Source: an uncultured Bacteroidota bacterium (GTDB taxonomy: Bacteria > Bacteroidota > Bacteroidia > Chitinophagales > Chitinophagaceae). From it: DNA of 16,696 nucleotides. Both the position numbers and the translations under genes were made by a program. Below are positions 1-8,894 of this stretch, piece after piece. Location: contig CAIWKU010000368.1 of NCBI GenBank assembly GCA_903913355.1, positions 1 to 16,696 on the forward strand, given 5' to 3'. The notes beneath the pieces were generated by a model that worked only from the letters and a program-made list of their open reading frames with translations, had not been told where the DNA came from and ran no database searches. Positions within the stretch are counted from its first letter, which is position 1, and each line of letters starts with the position of its first letter.

Positions 1-1917
1 GCTTTGAGAATAATAATTCAAATAATTATAAAACCCGATACCATCCTGATTACCAGTAACACCATCACTAACACGCAATTTCAAATCAGAAATCAGTTTT
101 GAATTTTTCAGGAAATTTTCCTGATTAATCCGCCAGGTAAAAGCTCCGGATGGGAATACACCCCAACGATAATTAGGTCCGAATCTGGAAGAACCATCTG
201 TTCTAACCGATCCCATAAGAATATACTTACTATCATACGTATAAATCAAACGACCATAATAAGACTCCAAAGTAACTTCGCTGGATGAATTTGGATATAC
301 GGGTGTAGTTCCGGGCTTAAGCACATTAGAAGCGCTATAGGAAGCATAGTTATTGTTATGATAATAATTATCATAGTAACCAGTTCCTGCCACGGCACTT
401 ATATTGCTTTTAATGGATTTCAAATCTTTATTGTAGCTCAAATAAAACTCCATTACCTTATTAAAATACCCATTATAATACTGGTTGTTTTGTCCCCTTA
501 AATTAGGTACAGAATTATACGACTGTGCCGCATAAGCAGGTATTTGTGTGGTACCAGTATATTTTGCAACATCATAGCCCAAGTTTAAATTTGCATGCAG
601 CTCAGGTAAAAAATGTACTTTATAATCCAATTGTACATTTCCGAAACTTCTTAGCGCATGATTTTCGGCATTATATTGTTGCAATAAAGCAACCGGGTTT
701 CTGTTTGAGAGGGAATTGGGTGTTGTATCATTGGTTGTCCACTCATAATATCCACCGAAAGTATTTTTACCACTCATAACCGGCTGGGTAGGGTCAAAAG
801 AAACGGCATTCCCAATAGCGCCAGTATTTGCATTTCTTTGGTCAGTATTTGAACCATGCACATTAATATCGACCTTCAAATGATTGTCGAATACACGTGG
901 TGTAAGACTAAGCGACAAAACCTCTCTTTGTAAGTTATCGGTTTTCAATACCCCATTCTGGGTTAAATATTCTCCTGAAATGCGGTAAGGAATATTTTTA
1001 TAATTCCCCGATACACTTAAATTATTATCGGAAGTAATGGCTGTTTGGTAGATCTGGTTTTGCCAATCAGTGCTGGCAGTACCCATCGTGGCAATTTGAG
1101 AAGTTGATCCATTTGCATTTACATAACTACGAAATTGTGCAGCATTTAATACCGGATATTCTTTTGAAATAACAGAACCGGAAAGCTGGGAAGTAAAAGT
1201 AAAGACGGGTTTACCTGAGCTACCTCTTTTGGTAGTAACCAGGATTACACCATTAGATGCTCTTGACCCGTAAATAGCTGTTGCAGCCGCATCTTTTAAT
1301 ACCGTAAAAGTCTCAATATCATTTGGATTAATCCCCTGCAGGTTAACAGAACTTAAAGGCACTCCATCTATTACTACTAATGGGTCGTTGCTGGCGTTTA
1401 ATGAGGCACCACCCCTGATACGGATGGTAGATCCTGATCCGGGTTGACCACCGTTAGAAGTAATGGATACACCAGCCACTTTACCAGAAATCAATTGCTC
1501 TGCAGAAGTAATAGATCCCCCCTGAAAATCTTTTGAACTTACAGATGAAACCGAACCTGTGAGCTCTTTCTTTCTTACTGTACCATATCCGATCACGATT
1601 ACTTCACCCAAAGAGTTATTTACCTGGGTAAGCTTTACCTGTAGATAACCAGTACCCACAGGTACCTCTACATTTCCAAAGCCAATAGAAGATATTACCA
1701 GAACTGAGGAACCACCGGGAACTTTGATTGTAAAAGTTCCGTCATTTGCGGTTTGTGTTGCAATGCTTGTTCCTTTTACAGTAACAGAAGCATTTGCCAT
1801 TGGACTACCGTCCTTTGAATCAGTTACCTTTCCTGCAACAGTTTTGTTTTGTGCCAAGGCTGACAGGCTAAACAAAAGCGGCAATGAAAGTATAACAAGC
1901 AATCGTTTAAATTTCAT
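1..1917 (-). CDS. SusC/RagA-family TonB-dependent outer-membrane transporter (partial, 3' end outside window)
   Basis: The frame is open from an ATG at 1917 to the left edge, giving 639 residues; the family is usually about 1000, so roughly the last third of the barrel is missing. Residues 1-22 form a signal peptide ending ALA-Q. Residues 26-98 look like a carboxypeptidase-regulatory-like domain (VAGKVTD, then GSPMANASVTVKGT). Residues 104-125 hold the SusC/RagA junction (EVIVIGYGTVRKKELTGSV). The plug domain follows, with IRIRGGAS near 166 and LKDAAATAIYGSRASNGVI near 207. SusC proteins take up oligosaccharides across the outer membrane with a SusD lipoprotein, whose gene would be expected just left of the window. 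The amylase gene ends 72 bp upstream on the same strand, so co-transcription and an alpha-glucan substrate are likely but inferred. The absence of an N-terminal anti-sigma-interacting extension argues against control by an ECF sigma/anti-sigma pair. Confidence 0.96.
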   Translation of the reverse strand, partial: MKFKRLLVILSLPLLFSLSALAQNKTVAGKVTDSKDGSPMANASVTVKGTSIATQTANDGTFTIKVPGGSSVLVISSIGFGNVEVPVGTGYLQVKLTQVNNSLGEVIVIGYGTVRKKELTGSVSSVSSKDFQGGSITSAEQLISGKVAGVSITSNGGQPGSGSTIRIRGGASLNASNDPLVVIDGVPLSSVNLQGINPNDIETFTVLKDAAATAIYGSRASNGVILVTTKRGSSGKPVFTFTSQLSGSVISKEYPVLNAAQFRSYVNANGSTSQIATMGTASTDWQNQIYQTAITSDNNLSVSGNYKNIPYRISGEYLTQNGVLKTDNLQREVLSLSLTPRVFDNHLKVDINVHGSNTDQRNANTGAIGNAVSFDPTQPVMSGKNTFGGYYEWTTNDTTPNSLSNRNPVALLQQYNAENHALRSFGNVQLDYKVHFLPELHANLNLGYDVAKYTGTTQIPAYAAQSYNSVPNLRGQNNQYYNGYFNKVMEFYLSYNKDLKSIKSNISAVAGTGYYDNYYHNNNYASYSASNVLKPGTTPVYPNSSSEVTLESYYGRLIYTYDSKYILMGSVRTDGSSRFGPNYRWGVFPSGAFTWRINQENFLKNSKLISDLKLRVSDGVTGNQDGIGFYNYLNYYSQS

Positions 1918-1989
1918 AATGAAAAATTTACTGGTTAAAAACTAAAGAATGTTTGCTGTATCTGTTTGAGTTTTGATTTACATAGTGGA

Positions 1990-4914
1990 TCATTTATTGA
2001 TGATAATTTTGGCAGTTTTTATTTTTCCTTTTGATTCCATTTGAATGATATACATCCCATTACTAAGGGTATTGATATTCAAACCATTTTGATTGAGCGG
2101 AAATGATTGCAGGCCAGTGAATTTATACCCGTTTACCAAGTCGGCCACTTTTCTGCCATTCATATCAAATAAGCCAATGTTTACCTGGCTGCTTTCCGAC
2201 AAATAATATTGAATAATTGCATTGGACTGAACAGGTATAGGATATACGGTCAGGCTCATGTCCGTTGTAGAAGTAATCGGATCATTAATCGCCGTAATTA
2301 CATAGTTATTCAGGTTCTTATTGGTGTACACATAATACTCTCCCGGTTGTAGGGTTATGTTTTCTGCATTTCCAGTTGCTGTATGTGTGGCTGAGGTTAA
2401 AAAGCTATACCAGGTTCCTGACAAAGGAAAACTAACCTGTCCTGTTTGGGCTATCACATCAAAATTTCCTACTACAACTATACTCAAAGAATCACTGGTT
2501 ACACTTAATGATTTAAATGCATTGGCCAGGTTATAGTTGATAGCTCCTGTAGTAAATGTTTTTAGGTAATTGGGGTTATTTCTTAATCCCAGTAAACTGG
2601 CATATACATTATACAATGCCTTTCTGTTTGCATTACTATAATAATCCCATCTTACAGGCTTAGGAGTTAACCGGCATGCTCCGGTAGCATCTACCGTACC
2701 GTTTGTACAATAATTAATAGAATAATCATACCCAACCTCACCAAACTGCCACAGCATTTTTGGCCCAGGAGTCATTGCCCAGAAAGCCGTAGCCATGGCA
2801 TTTCTTTTCAAGGCAGTGGCCGTATCTTTAACCGTATAAGAACCACTGGCATTTCCAAACAGTTCGTTTTTATACATGAGTCTTTCTTCATCATGACTCT
2901 CCTGATAAGTAATCAGGTTGGGCTGTGCATATCCTCTGTTCGTATATACGCCATAACTAAGATCCCATGAAGGATTACTATAACTCATGGTGGCCTGGTT
3001 ATAATTGTAATTGAGGTTGCCCCATATCATCATCCCATAATTTGCTTCAACGGTTTCTTCAGAATTGTCAGCAAACATTTCCAGAATACAATAGGCGCCC
3101 GTAGAAACAGATTGCACTTTATCGTAAATATTCTTCCAGGTAGCTACCCTGCCAGAGTCATAATTTCCCCAGGCGGTCAGATTACAGTTATTACCAGTAG
3201 CATCGCAAGTATTGGTTTGGGTAAACCCTTTAGCCATATCCCACCTGAACCCATCAATTTTATATTTGGTTAACCAATGGGTAATGACACGGTTACGGAA
3301 ATCGATTGTTGCCTGTTTCTGGTGGTTAAATTGATAGCCAACATTGTCGGCATGCGTAGTATATTGATTAAACCAGGGGTTATTCGCTGCGGGAATACTT
3401 AATGCACTGTTCCAATACATCTGCACCATAGGAGAAGATCCGAAGGAATGGTTCATAACAATATCCATGATCACAGCCATCCCCTGAAGATGACAGGCAT
3501 CTACGAATTGACGTAACGCATTTTCTGTACCATAATATTTATCGGGAGCAAAATAGAAATTAGGATTATACCCCCAACTCGTATTCCCTTCAAATTCATT
3601 AACGGGCATTAATTCAATTGCATTAACCCCCAATCGCTTCAGGTAAGTAAGTGTATCCTTTAACGCCTGGTAATTTTGCGCCGCGGTAAAATTGCCAATC
3701 CATAATTCGTAAATCACTAAATTCCGCTTATCTGGTCTGCTAAAATTAGTTACCTGCCAGTTATAGGCAGGTTTTGCAGTCTGTAATACACTCACCAGGT
3801 TTCCTGAAGCAGCGGCAGGAAATGATTTTAAATTAGGATAAGTTACCGCAGGAATAAATGGATCATTTGCTTTATCCAATACCTTTTCGGTATTATAATC
3901 CGCCAGAATCAAACTCCCGTCAATCACATACTGATACCCATATTCTGTACCGGGTGTTAGTCCGGTAATCCTTATCCAATAACGAAGGCTATCCGGCGTT
4001 TCATTCATTTGATAATTGGGCGATTGTGTCCAATTATTAAAATCACCAATTACTGCCACTTTTGATTTAAGCGGAGCATATAAAACCAACACTACTGATG
4101 TATCACCCTGCTCATAATTGATACCATCTGTTACACCATTGGGCAATGGGGAAAAATTGGTATTGGAAGAAACAAAAAATGTAGCAGTATCTGAAACGGT
4201 GGTTCCGCCATTTACAGCTGTAGCAATGATGGTTTGTGTTCCGCTATTTACAATGGTGGCAGTCTGTGAAACAGTAACTGCATTCGAAGCAGTTGCGAGC
4301 TGTGTTCCGTTAAAAAATAAACTGAGTCCCGCAGACTGGCTTGAATTGGCCGTGATCAATATTTTATCTCCAACACTTTTAGATACCGGAACCAATATGG
4401 GAGCGTATTCCGGCTGACGCGCCGGTGCATCTAATCTTACAAATAAAGAATTGGCAGTATATACTGGAATATACATGTCTGAAGCATCGCTATTAGCCTG
4501 CTTCAGCGATCCACTACCATTTCTAAAGAGTATAGCTATTTTCTGGATTTTTTCAGCCGGATTGGTAACGCCAAAAAAGCTTCTTAATCCTCCCGTAATC
4601 GTGTATTGCCATTTATTATTTCCAATATAAGTAGCATGAACCTGTGCATTCGTAGATCCCCAAACAGAAAAAGAAGGAACGTACAACCAATTAGAAGAAG
4701 AAGTACTTGCCGAAGTAATTAATCCAATATGAACATATACATCAGAACTGGTTGCATAGTTAAATAAACCCTGGTTACCCTGGCTGGCATCGCAAGTGAT
4801 GGTAATAGAAGAAGATGTATCGGTAATAAAAGTGGGTGACCAACTTAACAACTGCGCTTTGCAATAAAAAATATTGCATAGGAACAAGCAAATAAGCAGA
4901 GTTCTTATTTTCAT
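1990..4914 (-). CDS. Secreted multidomain GH13 alpha-amylase with T9SS sorting domain
   Basis: Hydrolyses (or transfers) alpha-1,4-glucans; predicted extracellular. I chose the ATG at 4914 (974 aa): it starts directly with a signal peptide (MKIRTLLICLFLCNIFYCKA), whereas a TTG four codons upstream adds only RHN-type residues. Approximate layout: signal 1-20; beta-rich N-terminal domain 21-160; Ig-like domain 165-255; CBM48-like E-set domain 258-350 (VAVIGDFNNW); GH13 barrel 395-770; C-terminal beta domain; T9SS type A sorting domain from about 888 (YPIPVQSN ... GMYIIQ ... AKIIINK). All four GH13 motifs are visible: DIVMNH, GFRWD with nucleophile D559, ILEMF with acid/base E612, and ESHDEE with D675. 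Two short cysteine pairs (CDATGNNC, and CTNG...GAC) could form extracellular disulfides. The T9SS tail suggests surface anchoring or release outside the cell. Exact GH13 subfamily and product size are not readable from sequence alone. Confidence 0.95.
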   Translation of the reverse strand: MKIRTLLICLFLCNIFYCKAQLLSWSPTFITDTSSSITITCDASQGNQGLFNYATSSDVYVHIGLITSASTSSSNWLYVPSFSVWGSTNAQVHATYIGNNKWQYTITGGLRSFFGVTNPAEKIQKIAILFRNGSGSLKQANSDASDMYIPVYTANSLFVRLDAPARQPEYAPILVPVSKSVGDKILITANSSQSAGLSLFFNGTQLATASNAVTVSQTATIVNSGTQTIIATAVNGGTTVSDTATFFVSSNTNFSPLPNGVTDGINYEQGDTSVVLVLYAPLKSKVAVIGDFNNWTQSPNYQMNETPDSLRYWIRITGLTPGTEYGYQYVIDGSLILADYNTEKVLDKANDPFIPAVTYPNLKSFPAAASGNLVSVLQTAKPAYNWQVTNFSRPDKRNLVIYELWIGNFTAAQNYQALKDTLTYLKRLGVNAIELMPVNEFEGNTSWGYNPNFYFAPDKYYGTENALRQFVDACHLQGMAVIMDIVMNHSFGSSPMVQMYWNSALSIPAANNPWFNQYTTHADNVGYQFNHQKQATIDFRNRVITHWLTKYKIDGFRWDMAKGFTQTNTCDATGNNCNLTAWGNYDSGRVATWKNIYDKVQSVSTGAYCILEMFADNSEETVEANYGMMIWGNLNYNYNQATMSYSNPSWDLSYGVYTNRGYAQPNLITYQESHDEERLMYKNELFGNASGSYTVKDTATALKRNAMATAFWAMTPGPKMLWQFGEVGYDYSINYCTNGTVDATGACRLTPKPVRWDYYSNANRKALYNVYASLLGLRNNPNYLKTFTTGAINYNLANAFKSLSVTSDSLSIVVVGNFDVIAQTGQVSFPLSGTWYSFLTSATHTATGNAENITLQPGEYYVYTNKNLNNYVITAINDPITSTTDMSLTVYPIPVQSNAIIQYYLSESSQVNIGLFDMNGRKVADLVNGYKFTGLQSFPLNQNGLNINTLSNGMYIIQMESKGKIKTAKIIINK

Positions 4915-4940
4915 ATTATGGCGCAATCAGATGGAATGTA

Positions 4941-4961
4941 ATTGTGTAATAAATACACATT
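4941..4961. promoter_or_regulatory. Putative operator 2: second TGTGTA-N5-TACACA dyad
   Basis: TGTGTA (4943-4948) and TACACA (4954-4959) have the same core and the same 5-bp spacing as the dyad at 4969-4991; the outer bases are less symmetric. It falls at and just downstream of the predicted amylase transcription start. Between the two dyads, ACACAA-AA-TTGTGT (4964-4977, partly overlapping) forms a further symmetric element, so alternative pairings or cooperative binding are possible. Confidence 0.45.
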
Positions 4962-4965
4962 AACA

Positions 4966-4997
4966 CAAAATTGTGTATTTTTTACACAATTACCAAA
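4966..4997 (-). promoter_or_regulatory. Probable Bacteroidota-type promoter of the amylase gene
   Basis: Read on the minus strand, TTTG (4997-4994) is followed after 20 bp by CAATTTTG (4973-4966). This matches the Bacteroidota primary sigma pattern (TTTG, about 20 bp, TAnnTTTG) at all but one defined position. Transcription would start near 4959, giving a leader of about 45 nt before the ATG at 4914. It overlaps an inverted repeat that fills the spacer, consistent with regulation. Seen by eye only. Confidence 0.5.
4969..4991. promoter_or_regulatory. Putative operator 1: 9-bp perfect inverted repeat in the amylase promoter spacer
   Basis: AATTGTGTA (4969-4977) and TACACAATT (4983-4991) are perfect inverted 9-mers separated by five T residues. 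The dyad lies between the -33 and -7 elements of the probable amylase promoter, where a bound protein would block RNA polymerase. The core TGTGTA-N5-TACACA recurs 29 bp away, center to center. The regulator is unknown; no regulator gene is in the window. Confidence 0.55.
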
Positions 4998-5070
4998 GAT
5001 TTACCTGTTTTTGAAGAAATATAATTGCCCCTTCAGGATTTTAATTTTTTTTAAATATCAGTCCGATTAA

Positions 5071-5095
5071 ACATATACACATTTGTAATATATGT
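5071..5095. repeat. AT-rich 7-bp inverted repeat upstream of the GH20 gene
   Basis: ACATATA (5071-5077) and TATATGT (5089-5095) are inverted 7-mers around an 11-bp spacer. A TACACA half-site like those of the amylase dyads lies at 5076-5081. It sits about 60 bp before the GH20 start and could be an operator for the plus-strand operon, but in DNA this AT-rich a chance occurrence is quite possible. I could not find a well-spaced -33/-7 promoter for the GH20 gene. Confidence 0.25.
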
Positions 5096-5157
5096 ATTAG
5101 GCGATTCCTGTTTAGAGACCGGATTATAGTATATTGTTTATCCGAAACTCAGATGAA

Positions 5158-7395
5158 ATGAAAAAATACCTGTCATTACTATTATTGATCCCGGTATTCA
5201 CAAAAAGTCAGTTGCTCTCTGCAAAATTCATCATCCCAAAACCGGCTTCTGTTATTTCCGATCCCGGAGTTTTTCATTTTTCCTCCCGGACAAAAATTAT
5301 TGCCGACAAGTTGTTTATAGAAACAGCGGGGTTACTTTCTGAGAGCATGGGTATATCGTCAAAAAATATAGAAAGCGGGACGCCATCCAATACTGTGGGT
5401 ATTATCAGGATTCTGAGAAAACAACCCCTTGGAAAAAACAATACCCCTGAGTATACCATTAAAATTACCATCGATTCCATCCATATTGAATCTGCTTCGG
5501 TAATCGGAGCAATACATGCAGTACAGAGTATATCCCAACTGGCAATACTACAAACCACCTTCGGCAGTATTCCTTGCAGCAGAATAGTGGATTATCCGGA
5601 ATTTAATTACAGGGGGTTAATGCTGGATGTATCCAGAAATTTTTTCCCGATAAGCTATATCAAAAAATTACTGGGCTTAATGTCATTGTATAAACTCAAC
5701 AACCTGCACCTGCACCTTACCGACGATGCCGGATGGAGATTGGAGATAAACAAATACCCCGAACTAACCAATCACGCTGCCTGGCGACCACAAAGAAACT
5801 GGAAAGAATGGTGGAAAGCAGACAGATCTTATGCTTCAGCAGCAGACCCCTTAGCCTATGGTGGTTTTTATACAAAAGCAGATATCAAAGAAATCATTCA
5901 ATATGCCAACATGCGAGGTATCAACCTGATACCTGAACTGGAATTTCCAGGGCATTCCGGAGAAGTGGTTGCTACTTACCCCAACCTGGGTTGCCTAGGT
6001 ACAAATGGCAAACAAAGTGAATACTGTCTGGGCAATGACAGCACTTTTCTTTTTTTTGAAAACCTGCTCTCCGAAGTAATCGACCTTTTCCCATCACCTT
6101 ATATCCATATAGGCGGGGATGAAGCTGATCAGCAAAATTGGAAAAAATGCCCTAAATGCAGAGAAAGGATGCGGGTAAACCACCTGAAAGATGAAAAAGA
6201 ATTACAAAGCTATGCCATCAAAAGACTGGAAAAATTTATCAATTCAAAAGGTCGAAAATTAATTGGCTGGGATGAAATTCTTGACGGAGGACTTGCAGAA
6301 TCCGCTACGGTTATGTCCTGGCGAGGCGAAGCCGGTGGAATCAGTGCAGCGAAAATGAACCATGATGTAATCATGACACCTGGTGCCTATATGTATTTTG
6401 ATGCGTACCAGCAAGACCCTGCCACACAACCAGAAGCGATTGGAGGATATTTACCCATTGAAAAAGTATACCAATATAATCCGGTACCTGCCGTTCTGGA
6501 AAAAGAGAAACAGAAATATATCAAAGGGGTACAGGCTAATCTTTGGACAGAATATATTCCTACCATGGAACAGGCAGATTATATGCTGTTTCCAAGAATG
6601 CTGGCTTTGAGTGAAGTAGGCTGGACAAATAACGCAAACAAAATATGGGACGACTTTACTGAAAGGATGCAACCACATTATGCCATACTGAAAAAGTTTT
6701 CTGTAAACTATTGCCGACCATCGTACCAGGTGCAGGTTGATACAAAAACAGATACTAAAGAACGAACCAGCTTGGTTACCCTGCATAGCGAACAATGGTT
6801 GCCGGAAATTTATTATACTCTGGATGGATCAACACCTTCCCAGAATGCCATAAACTATAGCGGCCCTTTTCAAATCATTGGTTCCGCTAACCTAAGGGCT
6901 TCTATTTTGAGAGATGGAAAAGCACAGGGCAAACCAGCTTCCTATGATATTGAGATACATAAAGCCCTCGGTAAAAAAATCACTTATCTGAAAAAATATA
7001 GTGCCAGTTACCCGGCGGCTTCAGCAGCTACCTTAACAGATGGGCTAAAAGGAGGACTTACTTATTCAGATGGCAGGTGGCAGGGATTTGAGACTGATAT
7101 GGACCTGATCATCGATCTCGAGGAGAACACTCCATTACAAGTTGTACGATCCAGATTTATGCAATTAATTGGTCCAGGAGTGTATATGCCGGATTATATT
7201 GAAGTATCTGTTTCAGAAGACGGAAAACAATATAGTCCGGTTAACAAATGCACCAATGATATTTCCATAAAGGACCCGAGTCTTTTATTCAAAATTTTTG
7301 AAGTGGATCTTACCGGCTTAAAAGGAAGGTATGTACGCTTTTTTGCAAAAAATCATTCGGGATTTTTATTTACCGATGAAATTGTAGTAGACTAA
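5158..7395 (+). CDS. GH20 beta-N-acetylhexosaminidase, secreted
   Basis: Removes terminal beta-linked GlcNAc or GalNAc by substrate-assisted catalysis. I chose the ATG at 5158 (745 aa), which opens a clean signal peptide (MKKYLSLLLLIPVFTKSQ); a TTG at 5134 would put charged residues in front of it. Layout: GH20 N-terminal (GH20b) domain about 20-145; catalytic barrel about 150-510, beginning YRGLMLDVSRNFF, with HLHLTDDAGWR and the catalytic Asp-Glu pair D321-E322 in HIGGDEAD, and WTEYIPT near the end; a chitobiase C-terminal-like domain about 528-600 (YYTLDGSTPS); and an F5/8 type C (discoidin-like) carbohydrate-binding domain about 615-745. There is no lipobox and no T9SS tail, so a periplasmic location is likely. 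It is first in a three-gene plus-strand operon, 51 bp ahead of the fucosidase, which points to complex fucosylated glycans rather than plain chitin. Confidence 0.95.
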   Translation: MKKYLSLLLLIPVFTKSQLLSAKFIIPKPASVISDPGVFHFSSRTKIIADKLFIETAGLLSESMGISSKNIESGTPSNTVGIIRILRKQPLGKNNTPEYTIKITIDSIHIESASVIGAIHAVQSISQLAILQTTFGSIPCSRIVDYPEFNYRGLMLDVSRNFFPISYIKKLLGLMSLYKLNNLHLHLTDDAGWRLEINKYPELTNHAAWRPQRNWKEWWKADRSYASAADPLAYGGFYTKADIKEIIQYANMRGINLIPELEFPGHSGEVVATYPNLGCLGTNGKQSEYCLGNDSTFLFFENLLSEVIDLFPSPYIHIGGDEADQQNWKKCPKCRERMRVNHLKDEKELQSYAIKRLEKFINSKGRKLIGWDEILDGGLAESATVMSWRGEAGGISAAKMNHDVIMTPGAYMYFDAYQQDPATQPEAIGGYLPIEKVYQYNPVPAVLEKEKQKYIKGVQANLWTEYIPTMEQADYMLFPRMLALSEVGWTNNANKIWDDFTERMQPHYAILKKFSVNYCRPSYQVQVDTKTDTKERTSLVTLHSEQWLPEIYYTLDGSTPSQNAINYSGPFQIIGSANLRASILRDGKAQGKPASYDIEIHKALGKKITYLKKYSASYPAASAATLTDGLKGGLTYSDGRWQGFETDMDLIIDLEENTPLQVVRSRFMQLIGPGVYMPDYIEVSVSEDGKQYSPVNKCTNDISIKDPSLLFKIFEVDLTGLKGRYVRFFAKNHSGFLFTDEIVVD

Positions 7396-7446
7396 AACAA
7401 GTATTTATCTTTTACACCTAATCATTTACACTGCAAAAATAGGCCC

Positions 7447-8883
7447 ATGAAAAAAGCAACTCTTTTTCTGTTATGGTTACTTCAGGTAAGTATATCCATT
7501 GCACAGGAAAATAACAATGATGGATATATTGTACCCACAGATCCCAAAGTGCAAAGGAATCTAGCTGAATGGCAGGACCTGAAATTTGGTTTATTTATGC
7601 ATTGGGGTACGTATAGCCAGTGGGGGGTAGTGGAAAGCTGGAGTATTTGTCCGGAAGATGAAGGCTGGACACAACGCAAAGGCCCTTATGCAGCCGATTA
7701 TTTTACGTATAAAAAAGCCTATGAAAATCTGCAAACCAGTTTTAATCCGATAAATTTTAATCCGGAAAAATGGGTAAAAGCTGCCAAAGAAGCCGGTATG
7801 GGCTATGTTGTTTTTACTACCAAACACCATGATGGTTTTTCTATGTTTGACACGAAACAAACCGATTATAAAATCACTGATTCGAAAACACCTTTCTCTA
7901 CCAATCCAAGAAGCAATATTGCAAAAGAAATTTTTGCGGCCTTTAGAAAAGAGAATTTTAAAATAGGGGCCTACTTCTCTAAACCAGATTGGCATAATGA
8001 TAATTACTGGTGGTCGTATTTTCCACCGAAAGACAGAAACCCCAATTATAACCCCGCCCGTTATCCTGAAAGATGGAATCATTTTAAAACATTTACCTAT
8101 AACCAGATCGAAGAACTTATGTCGGGCTATGGCAAGATCGATATACTTTGGCTGGATGGGGGACAGGTAAGACCAGTGAAAACTTCAACCAAAGGTGCTA
8201 ATGAAACCAATAGCGAATTGTATGACCAGGATATTGATATGCCAAAAATTGCCGGGATGGCCAGATCTTACCAGCCGGGTTTATTAGTGGTTGACAGAAC
8301 TGTTTCGGGAGAATTTGAAAATTATAAAACACCCGAACAGCAATTGCCTGATAAGCCATTACCTTATCCTTGGGAAACCTGTATGACTATGGGAGGGTCC
8401 TGGAGTTATGTACCAAAAGACAATTATAAATCTGCCAGAACACTCGTGCATACTTTGGTAAAAATCGTTTCCAGAGGTGGAAACCTTTTATTGAATATAG
8501 GCCCTGGGCCCGATGGCGACTGGGATCCGGTTGCTTATGAAAGATTGAAAGATATAGGTGCCTGGATAAAAGTGAATGGGGAAGGAATCTATGGGTCTCA
8601 GGCGGTTGTCCCTTATGCATCCGGAAATCAGTTTTACACCCAATCAAAAACTAAAAATACTGTATATGCTTTCTGGCTTTCCGAAACAGAAGAAGTCGCA
8701 TTACCCGCAGAGATTATAATTCCGTTTACAGCTTCCAAACTAATTAAAAAGATTTCTTTACTGGGAAATAAACAATCTCTTTCATGGACTTTGTCTGATG
8801 GAAATATCCTCCTAAAAATTCAACCTGCAGTTCAACAAAATAAAGACCTCAGGTATGCGGCCTGCTTTAAAATTGACTATTAA
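7447..8883 (+). CDS. GH29 alpha-L-fucosidase, secreted
   Basis: A retaining exo-enzyme that releases alpha-linked L-fucose. The protein has 478 residues, normal for the family, and starts at an ATG with signal peptide MKKATLFLLWLLQVSISIAQ. GH29 hallmarks: LKFGLFMHWGTYSQWG near 40, FTTKHHDGF with H127-H128, and ILWLDGG with probable nucleophile D237, then PWETCMTMGGSW and GGNLLLNIGPGPDG. A C-terminal beta-sandwich of about 100 residues closes the protein. The acid/base residue cannot be assigned safely by eye, so I do not choose between subfamily A (broad alpha-fucosidase) and B (alpha-1,3/1,4-specific). It lies 51 bp after the hexosaminidase and 11 bp before the next gene, so the three are almost certainly co-transcribed. 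No T9SS tail; periplasmic action is inferred. Confidence 0.95.
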   Translation: MKKATLFLLWLLQVSISIAQENNNDGYIVPTDPKVQRNLAEWQDLKFGLFMHWGTYSQWGVVESWSICPEDEGWTQRKGPYAADYFTYKKAYENLQTSFNPINFNPEKWVKAAKEAGMGYVVFTTKHHDGFSMFDTKQTDYKITDSKTPFSTNPRSNIAKEIFAAFRKENFKIGAYFSKPDWHNDNYWWSYFPPKDRNPNYNPARYPERWNHFKTFTYNQIEELMSGYGKIDILWLDGGQVRPVKTSTKGANETNSELYDQDIDMPKIAGMARSYQPGLLVVDRTVSGEFENYKTPEQQLPDKPLPYPWETCMTMGGSWSYVPKDNYKSARTLVHTLVKIVSRGGNLLLNIGPGPDGDWDPVAYERLKDIGAWIKVNGEGIYGSQAVVPYASGNQFYTQSKTKNTVYAFWLSETEEVALPAEIIIPFTASKLIKKISLLGNKQSLSWTLSDGNILLKIQPAVQQNKDLRYAACFKIDY

Positions 8884-8894
8884 TTATACTGCGC

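Noticed and set aside
525..1945. Short plus-strand frames at 525-779 and 1724-1945
   Set aside because: Both are antisense to the SusC-type gene, which is open over its full visible length with all family motifs.
1918..1989. Separate promoter for the SusC gene
   Set aside because: A TAGTTTTT element resembles a -7 box, but no TTTG lies at the right distance upstream; read-through from the amylase is simpler.
4118..4417. 99-residue plus-strand open frame rich in Val and Ala
   Set aside because: Antisense to the Ig-like region of the amylase; the composition follows from Thr/Ser/Asn-rich sense codons.
4941..4991. CRP/FNR-type binding site reading of the dyads
   Set aside because: The cores are TGTGTA/TACACA with a 5-bp gap, not TGTGA-N6-TCACA or TTGAT-N4-ATCAA, so I leave the regulator family open.
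5134..5157. TTG start of the hexosaminidase at 5134
   Set aside because: It adds eight residues, including Arg, Asp and Glu, ahead of a complete signal peptide; the ATG at 5158 is the better start.
7591..8082. 163-residue open frame antisense to the GH29 gene
   Set aside because: It lies wholly inside a well-supported fucosidase and its translation has no domain-like pattern; it is a shadow of the sense codons.
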